The translations under genes were made by a program, and so were the position numbers. Below, piece by piece: positions 56,379-64,000 of a DNA stretch of 64,000 bases. Within the stretch, counting starts at the first letter, position 1, and the number at the start of each line of letters is the position of its first letter. Source of the DNA: Armigeres subalbatus (Eukaryota; Arthropoda; Insecta; Diptera; Culicidae); NCBI RefSeq assembly GCF_024139115.2, contig NC_085140.1, positions 231,572,371 to 231,636,370 on the forward strand. Reading direction: 5' to 3'. The notes beneath the pieces were generated by a model. That model saw only the letters and a list, made by a program, of their open reading frames with translations. It searched no databases and was not told where the DNA came from.

Positions 56379-57990
56379 CAAAAACTAAACCTATAGTCAG
56401 AGCCGTAGCGTGGACTCCCAGCACCCTTGGCTTATTTATTTTTACACGATCATGTATTTTTAAATAGATTTAGATTTAAAATTACAGCGCGTTCGTTTAT
56501 TTTTGCGTTTATTTTCAAGCTCCAAATATAGGCCGAAACAAAATAATTATGCCCCCCCCCCTTCCAATTTTTTGCCCCAAAATAATATTTTGAGGGGGCA
56601 ACAAAATAAAATTCAGATGATTTTGAGAATTTTCAAAACATTTTTTAACAAAACCGAGGAGTATTTTGATTTTTATAAATTTTAATATTTATTTTTTATT
56701 GGTTTGGCCCTTGGCGGGGCCATACGCTACGGCGCTGACTATAGTGTACGTTTTATCTATCCTGTTTTGCATTTTCCTATAGTCAAAGCTATGTATTTAT
56801 CCGCACTTTATTCTTCCAGCTTAAACTGCTTGAATTCGTCTCACTTCCATCGACGAAGCCAAGTAGCAATGTTAGTTAGTTGTTCAATGTAAACACAAAT
56901 CATTCGAAACAGATATATTTCATTTCTGTTTTTCGGCCCATTTCATCTCACATTATGCGGCTGTCTTTTGGCCTAATATACACACAACAGCCAACGGTCG
57001 AGTCGGTGCTGGGGGTAGGCACGGCCGAGCCAGCAGAGCGGGCAGCTGACAGAAGACGGGTTGAAGATAGAAGCGTAAAAAGGCACGATGAGCTGGTGGC
57101 GGATGATCAAAGGCTGACTGGGCGAGTAAACAAATGCGATTCATCCGCACTTTCGACTTCCAACCTCGGACTGACTCTTTCATATGACTAAAAGGCTGCC
57201 GATGGAGGTGATGGCTTGACTGGGCGTGGGGGTTCAAATCCCATTGCGTGTTCGCATGCACACATGTGTGTATGCGCCTGAGCGACGAGCGCGCGGCCGA
57301 GTCCGTATGCAAACCGAATGATGAGTGATGAAGAAAAGGAAAAGCCGCGTACTCTTCGACCACAGACAGACCGCCCGGGAGCTTAAAAGTGCCGCCACTG
57401 CCGCCACCATAGTCTACTGTCATCGCCGCACGCATTTCACTTTCAACACCGATAAACCCTTTGCCGCCAAACGGTGCGATTGATATGCGCTCTATAAACA
57501 TCGTAATACAAACTTGACAGCTACCGTTGATTTCCTTTCAGCTTATCCCGGCCCGAGCCGACCCGGCGTTGAGGAAGATTAATTGGGAACTGATGTATGC
57601 ATGGATGGTGAAGATGAGCTGCATTGGTTAGAGAAGTGGGTGCTTCAAGCAATTGGGAGGGTGGAATTGGAAATTCAATGACTACCGAAGATGCAAATTA
57701 TATTTTCTGATTGACTTCGAAAAGACATTTATATTCTTCATGGGAAACAATTTAAAATTATAAGAAAAATTTATTCGTTTTAATTCCACTGTACAGTATA
57801 AGTTAGTATCAGCAAAAATGTAATTTGATTTTCACTTGAATACTTAATCATACCAATCAATTAATTTCTCAAGTGACAGATGAAATACGTATCTGTTAAG
57901 GACAAGCCTTTTGGAATCCAAAACTAAATGCACTCGCTTCTAGTATTCCAGCATTGATGCATCACAGCATGCGTGGGATAATGAAAATGA
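56379..57990. other. No gene recognised; GC-richer unique block 56880-57620
   Basis: A 182-aa minus-strand frame (57501-56953) spans CA-rich, GC-rich DNA with a Gly-rich start (DYGGGSGGTFKLPGG). No domain, intron signal or family match was recognised, and long frames are expected by chance in GC-rich sequence. It could be regulatory DNA or an unrecognised exon. Confidence 0.35.
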
Positions 57991-57994
57991 CAGT

Positions 57995-58090
57995 TGTGCG
58001 TGGCTTCCGTTTCAACATTTCCGGATTGGCAATCCGACGCTTTTGCTCGCAAGGCTAACTGGATACCACTGGAGACTAATACTGTATAGA
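57995..58090 (-). repeat. tRNA-like SINE remnant
   Basis: GGATTGGCAATCCGACGC, then TTGCTCGCAAGGCTAACTGG, repeats the tRNA-like portion at 26440-26485. The remainder of the SINE is not evident. Confidence 0.5.
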
Positions 58091-58247
58091 GGAAGTTAAA
58101 AGCAAATAAGGGAAGATATATAAAGTACGTCACGCAGAAAAATCTTAATTTTCAATCCCCACCTTCATCCTTCGTCGCTTTTTTTGTATGAATTTTCTGA
58201 AAATTTTGAATGGATCGTCACGTTTCTCAACCCTTCCCCCTACACCC

Positions 58248-60353
58248 CACAGTGTTTTATTTCGTCATTTTCACGATCGAAATACAAAAACTCGAAAAGT
58301 GTTGATTTTGGATATAGGGTTTGTTCACAGAAGTTTCAAGATATTTAGGAGCGCATCTTTCGATAAAAACAGTTTGATGATTAATCCCCCTAAAAGTTAG
58401 TTGAGAAAATTATTTTTCAACCAGAATGAGATACAAACGTAGTGTCTTTCGCAAAGTTGTAGTAAATGTTGATACGAGCAACTTTGCTGAACATCCCGAG
58501 TTTCTATCTCTTATATATAACAAACTTAAGACGTTTTATGTAAAAACACCATAAAAATCTAATTTTTTATTCTAACTCTTTTCAATGATTTTTCCCATTT
58601 TCCGTCTCTTCTACAAAGTTGTTAAACAAACAAAATTACATGTTTTGCTGAACATTGTAACATTCCATCTCACATACAACAAAAGTTATCTTTAAATTAT
58701 ACAAATTCTTAAAGGTATTTCCACTTGTGATTACTCCCTTAATTGCAAAAAGTCGCAAATTTCTTCTTCACGATATGCTGAAAATCGCTTATTTCATTTT
58801 TCTACTGACATTGAAAACTTTTGTCGACAAGAGTATTCTCGAATGCTGTGATAAAAACTTGTAAACCTATGAAAAATCATAATATTTGAATAACTTTTGT
58901 TTTATAAGAGATAGAAAGTTACAATGTTCAGCAAAAACATGTAATTTTGCTGGTTTGACAACTTTGTAGAAGAGATGGAAAATGTGAAAAATCATTAGAG
59001 TTAGTTTAAGTTAAGAGAATGATTTTAAGGGGATTTCCACATGAACCATGTTAAGTTTGTTATATCAAAAATATAGAAACTCATATATATACATATTATT
59101 ATATTTATATAAGAATTCATAAAAAAATATAATTCAAAGAATTCAAATTTCTGTAAGTATTCGTGTGATGTCGAAAAAAATAATAAATGCACACAGCACA
59201 ATTTGATTGAAACAGCAGAAACATCTGCTGCAGGTTAATTTTAGGACAAACGAGGAACTGGCGCATTGATTGCTGAGATTGTTGGATCCCGTTGTATCAA
59301 AAGCCCGAAGTTGTCCAAGAAGTCGAAGGAAGTTGCTTACAGAAGATACTTAACTATATTTGTGAAAGTGTGAAAGCGATGACAAAGAGAACAACGAATA
59401 CAAATCCAGTTGAATTTGGAAACAACTTTTCCCTTGGTATTACATATTAAAAAAAAAAAAAATGCATTTCACGTTATAACAAATGCTATTAAAAAAAATG
59501 CGGCGATGAAGGCGATGCGGCGAGTTTCTATATTTTTGACATAACAAACTTAACATGGTTTATGTGGAAATCCTCTTAAAATCATTCCCTTAACTTAAAC
59601 TAACTCTAATGATTTTTAACATTTTCCATCTCTTCTACAAAGTTGTCAAACCAGCAAAATTACATGTTTTTGCTGAACATTGTAACTTTCCATCTCTTAT
59701 AAATCAAAACTTATTCAAAAATTATGATTTTTCATAGGTTTACAAGTTTTTATCACAGCATTCGAGAAGACTCTTGTCGTCAAAAGTTTTCAATGTCAGT
59801 AGAAAAATGAAATAAGCGATTTTCAGCATATCGTGAAGAAATTTGCGACTTTTTGCAATTAAGGGAGTAATCACAAGTGGAAATACCTCTAAGAATTTGT
59901 ATAATTTAAAGATAACTTTTGTTGTATGTGAGATGGAATGTTACAATGTTCAGCAAAACATGTAATTTTGCTTGTTTAACAACTTTGTAGAAGAGACGGA
60001 AAATGGGAAAAATCATTGAAAAGAGTTAGAATGAAAAATTAGATTTTTATGGGGTTTTTACATAAAACGTCTTAAGTTTGTTATATATAAGAGATAGAAA
60101 CTCGGGATGTTCAGCAAAGTTGCTCGTATTAACATTTGCTACAACTTTGCGGAAGACACTACGTGTCTATCTCATTCTGGTGGAAAAATAATTTTCTCAA
60201 CTAACTTTTAGGGGGATTAATCATCAAACTGTTTTTATCGAAAGATGCGCTCCTAAATATCTTGAAACTTCTGTGAACAAACCCTATATCCAAAATCAAC
60301 ACTTTTCGAGTTTTTGTATTTCGATCGTGAAAATGACGAAATAAAACACTGTG
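58248..60353. mobile_element. 2.1-kb foldback element with ~820-bp arms
   Basis: The left arm (about 58248-59075) and right arm (about 59540-60353) are near-identical inverted copies, from CACAGTGTTTTATTTCGTCA to its inverse TGACGAAATAAAACACTGTG. A 5-bp TSD, CACCC, is at 58243-58247 and 60354-60358. Each arm also contains a smaller inverted repeat (TGCTGAACATTGTAAC against GTTACAATGTTCAGCA). The central spacer of about 460 bp has no ORF of note. It encodes no transposase. Confidence 0.87.
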
Positions 60354-60389
60354 CACCCTAAGGGTGTGACATTATTTGAGGATGGACCC

Positions 60390-63172
60390 TAAGGTAGATA
60401 TCATAAGCAGGCTTAGTATCGGCTACGAAACGGTGAGACAACATCTGGGAAGGAGCGTCAAGCATAGCTCTGGTCATAACTCCCAAGTTCCAATACTCAC
60501 GCTTCCACGGGTCTGCCGATAACAAACAACCGCCAGCTAAGGGTTGCGTACTTAGCTGGTAGTGTAGCCTGTTGTTATCCTTCTGACATCTGTTAGAGTC
60601 TTGTGGGGTCTGCCTAGGATACGGTGGGGTTTGAGAGTGGGCTCTGCATCAGCAAGCAGGCCCTATCAAAGCGACCGTGTGCCGCACGAAGCGCACTTGC
60701 ATAGTTCTGGTGTTAAGTGGCACTTTAAACAAATTTGACCCGACTGATCGGGCGTCTGTTCACCAAGGAGGTGCAGCTCCAACAACGTCTGTTCTGGCAT
60801 CCAGAGACTTAGTATGTAATGCTCGGAAGCTATGTCTAAGATGGCAGCACCATTTCGGTAGATAAGGACCTTAGGCCAACAACCTAGTGCTCCCGAAACT
60901 TGAGAGAAATCGACAAAGCAAGATCGAGAATGTTTTACGCAAGATAAACTAGCACTACTCGCCAGCGAGGGACAGCACATGAAGCTTGGAATCCAGGCAC
61001 TGAGTAAAGTCCGTTGGCCAAACTTTAGAGCACAAGTTACCGTCGAGATTGGTATTGTTATATTTTGGTATTCGGTAACGACGTTCCTCGGCACCGAGGA
61101 GTTGGCTTCCTGCTTAGCGCCAGCCACAGGCGTCGTCATCAAGTGGGAACCAATTAATGAGAGAATAGTCATTGCCAGGTTCAGAACACGGGTTGGAACC
61201 TCACGATAATTGAATATTATGCGCTGACCAAAGTTGTCGAGTTACAGGACAAGGAGAGTTTCTGCAGTAGACGGATGGAAAAAGTTCTGAAAGATAACAT
61301 CAAGATCTACATGGGTGACTTCAATACAAAGATCGGTTTCGACAACATGGAATGAGTGTGTCATGGGACGTCATGGTCTTGGATAAATAAGCGAAAACGA
61401 TCAGCTGTTTGCAGAATTCTGTGGCAATAACGACATCGCTCTTTCGCCATCGAGCAGTGCACAAAGTCACGTGAGTCTCTCGTGATGGACAAACTGAAAA
61501 TCAAATCGATCACATCTGCATCACCCGAAAATAATGTCCGGAATAAACGCAGCGCTGACATAGCGTCTGACCATCACCTTCTAGTGGGTGGGTTACAGAT
61601 GCAACCTAGTGGAAATTTAGAAGAGAAGCAAAGGCCGCCATAGAGCGGGCAAGAACCAGTGTAGCCAAGTACGAGTCTAGTAAGCGGTATTCGACTCTAG
61701 AGAATAGTATGTTAAACGCTCCTGCATACGGGACAAGCGAGCGTGTGTGGACTCTCTGGTCGACGAAGGGAAGAATGTCGCAAGAACTGGCGATATGCGC
61801 CTCCTCTACGATTTCACGATGCCTGAGCGGAGCAAGGATGAACCCAAGAATGGCGGTGAAAGACGCGACAGGTCAGTTACTCACCAACTCAACTGAAACG
61901 TTTACACTGAAATCATTTTATAGATTTCGGTAAATTTTGCTTCAATTCACCGAAATCTCAACAGCAGAATTGTTCGGTTTTTTTTCTTTTGTTCAACTGT
62001 CAACATCACTGAAAATTTTTAAAATTATTTACCGAATAATTTCGTTGTAGAGATTTCGGTAAAATTTTACAGAAATCTACTATTTATTTTAAGTGTGTTT
62101 GTTTGAGAACTTCGAACAATTTCTTCAAGTTTCGACGCCCGACCAACCATCAACATCTTGGCATAAGCCGCATAGGGTGCGACGCATATCCCGCGTCAAC
62201 TCCGAAGTTCCACCATTGCAGAAGATTGGATCAGCCAACAGTATAAAATCCAACAAGGCTCCCGGGATCGATCGCATTTCAGCAAAGATACTCCAAGCTA
62301 ATCCCGCATACTATCTCCGTAAATGTCGCATATTTTTCTGGCAGACTGGATGCACGGCGTTTAGTGAACGTCCTAAAAAAAGAATCTGACTGTGTGTCAC
62401 AAGGTTCTGTGCAATGTTATCCTACAACATCGGATACAGAAGCAAATAGACACGACTTTCCGACGGCAGCAAACAGGCTTCCGACGGATGCACATCTGTG
62501 GACCACATTATTACAATCCGTAATGTCCAAGAGTACCTCTATTTGGTATTCATTGACTACGAAAAAGCTTTCATTCGTATGAACCACAAAAATCTGTTGG
62601 GCGCCTTTAGACACAAAAGGGAGTTCCGGACAAAATCGTCGGCCTCATCAAATCGCAGTATGAAGCTTTTACGTGTAGAGTCCTGCATAACGGAGCTTTG
62701 TCTGACCCCAGGCAAAGCATGTATTCTATCTCCGCTACTCATCGTAATCAAAGAGATCATGGTGGGTGCAATTGATCGTGTACTTATCCGTTAGCTGCTC
62801 TGGCAGTCTATTACTATGGAGTATCTAAACGACTTCAAACTGACTGATGATATAGCTCCACCAGCGCAACAGCGTTGTGACATGCAGGGTAAGCAGAACG
62901 ACCTGACCTCGGGTCTCGAAATCAACGTCAACAAGACCAAATCGTTTTATGTCAATACAAACAATTCCTCCAACTTTACGGTAGCCGGAAAAGTAGTGAA
63001 AACGGTCGAATATTTTCAATATATTGGCAGCCAGGAGAACGGATCACGTAGGCCATGGCTGCTGAAGTAGTTGACAGGAATCTGACCTGGGCCCAGATCC
63101 AGGCTAAAGCAAACAGCCGCCCAGGATGAAGATCTGCTACGTTGGCCCTATGAGACCCTAGGGGTGCTCGGG
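60390..63172 (+). mobile_element. RTE-like LINE family C, plus-strand degenerate copy
   Basis: A 5' UTR-like leader to about 60960 is followed by endonuclease text (LGIQALSKVRWPNF; WEPINERIVIARFRTRV; NIKIYMGDFNTKIGFDN; NQIDHICIT). Then comes the pre-RT linker (CASSTISRCLSGARMNPRMA), interrupted by a MITE at 61904-62096. RT follows (YLVFIDYEKAFIRMNH at about 62537-62585; LTDDIAPPAQQRCDMQ at about 62838), then KTVEYFQYIGSQ. At about 63060 it jumps to the C-terminal VVDRNLTWAQIQAKA, so part of the tail is deleted. It is frameshifted throughout. Confidence 0.8.
61904..62096. mobile_element. 193-bp MITE, TIR ACACT(T/G)AAA
   Basis: ACACTGAAATCATTTTATAG and ATTTATTTTAAGTGT are inverted, with inner TTTCGGTAAA/TTTACCGAAA motifs (inverse copies at 61927 and 62056). 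It splits the LINE text between 'CTGAAACGTTT' and 'GTTTGAGAACTTCG'. TSD reads as GTTT or TT depending on the boundary chosen. It shares its ends with 28842-29765. Confidence 0.7.
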
Positions 63173-63280
63173 ACACATGAGTGAGCGCATGAGTATCGAT
63201 CTAGCTAAAGCAAAGAATAACGTCTATCAACAAAAAGGGTCACAAAATTCGTTAGCTGTTTCAAACATAAACCCCAGCTG

Positions 63281-63354
63281 ATATTATTTATCTATTATTT
63301 CAATCAAGTCCATATCATATGTTGTTATGCAGTTCATGGCTTCTGCCCGGGGAG
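63281..63354 (-). repeat. Partial CCCGGGCAGA MITE, copy 3
   Basis: ATTTCAATCAAGTCCATATC, then CATGGCTTCTGCCCGGG, matches one arm of copies 1 and 2. The other arm is missing. Confidence 0.7.
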
Positions 63355-64000
63355 TAACCTCGTTACCTAAATGGAAATGCGCCTGATATATCGCAGTCAA
63401 AGGATGATGGATCCGTAGACTGATCCCGGTTATGTCAAGTAGATTTGAATAGGGGTAGCGTAGGTCGTTCAGATTAACTTCTAACTCATAAAAGTGTTGT
63501 TTAAATCGAAAAAAATATTATTTTTGAGAAATTGCTGAAAGTCTCGATAATAAAGACGTAAAAAAAAGCAATGCATTGGAATAAATTCAAATAAATCGGG
63601 ACTTATCGGGAACATTGCTTTATCGATTCCGTAGAATGCAACCATTTTACTTCAAAACTAATTCCCTTGTCTGGTAGAGGAAAGCGTATTCTGTCGGATG
63701 CATACGGTGGTTTTCTGAGAAAATGTTTGCTTTAGCAGGAATTTGCCTTCCAATGTTTGTTTACAAAACAAGTTACGCCCAAATCACAAATCAGTCCCGA
63801 AATGTGAGTATAATGCAATCCATCGCTCTAAAGTGCTATTTTGACCGTTCCAACGGGTGTTTGTTTTTGTTTTCGGTATATTCAAGTATTCCCAATGTCT
63901 TCCTTTCGATTATTTTTTTCCATTTCATTTTATATTAGTGTGGCAAAATGTCAATCTTTACGACATTGATCCATCACAACGTTTGATGCAAATTTAGCTG
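63355..64000. other. No gene recognised
   Basis: AT-rich DNA. A 71-aa plus-strand frame at 63723-63938 is hydrophobic but shows no domain. Confidence 0.4.

Noticed and set aside
60666..61172. 168-aa minus-strand ORF
   Set aside because: Antisense of the family-C leader and endonuclease region on the plus strand.

Overview
This is eukaryotic, AT-rich, transposon-saturated DNA. It most resembles a culicine mosquito genome, probably Aedes. That placement rests on one insect NET-family zinc-finger exon (noc/elbow type) surrounded by several decayed RTE-like non-LTR families, an R1-clade element, tRNA-derived SINEs, numerous MITEs and a Ty3/gypsy element. It is inference from family content; no database was searched. 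No prokaryotic signature, operon or CRISPR array is present.

Only one segment looks like a host gene: the long 3' exon on the minus strand at 34012-35364. It has a clean 3' splice site, the SPLALLAQTC and FKPY motifs, a Cys-rich block and a C-terminal PTPPLSP/RYHPYGKPP region. Its first exon was not recognised in the window. In an otherwise conserved context, the C2H2 finger lacks the two histidines expected of the family.

Layout: 0-8 kb is mostly non-coding, with MITE-like repeats and RTE 3' fragments. At 8.2-10.9 kb is a 5'-truncated RTE-like LINE (family A) with a 13-bp target-site duplication (TSD). At 11.7-12.1 kb is a tRNA-derived SINE. At 14.2-15.6 kb is degenerate GAA-rich repeat. 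16-20.7 kb holds LINE fragments. At 20.94-23.79 kb is an internally deleted R1-like element with a 14-bp TSD. At 26.9-31.7 kb is a family-C LINE lying between two pieces of family-B LINE, itself broken by three smaller insertions. At 34.0-35.4 kb is the host exon, followed by unique upstream sequence. At 36.55-47.89 kb is a three-level nest: hAT-like element, containing a TA-flanked pogo-like MITE, containing a 9.4-kb gypsy element with 1.4-kb LTRs. At 48.6-50.3 kb is another family-B LINE with an inserted MITE. At 50.3-51.5 kb is an element rich in CCCGGGA. At 52.3-53.96 kb is a tandem duplication carrying TTAA-flanked palindromic MITEs. 54.9-56.4 kb holds repeats and an internally deleted family-A copy. 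At 58.25-60.35 kb is a 2.1-kb foldback element. At 60.4-63.2 kb is a plus-strand family-C LINE.

No retroelement ORF seen here is intact, so none can be autonomously active as written. The DNA reads as a developmental-regulator locus whose flanks or intron have accumulated nested insertions. I found no convincing new multi-gene system. The points most worth a second look are the altered zinc finger, the long hairpin, the deletion-derivative R1 element and the MITE families with apparent 2-bp TSDs.
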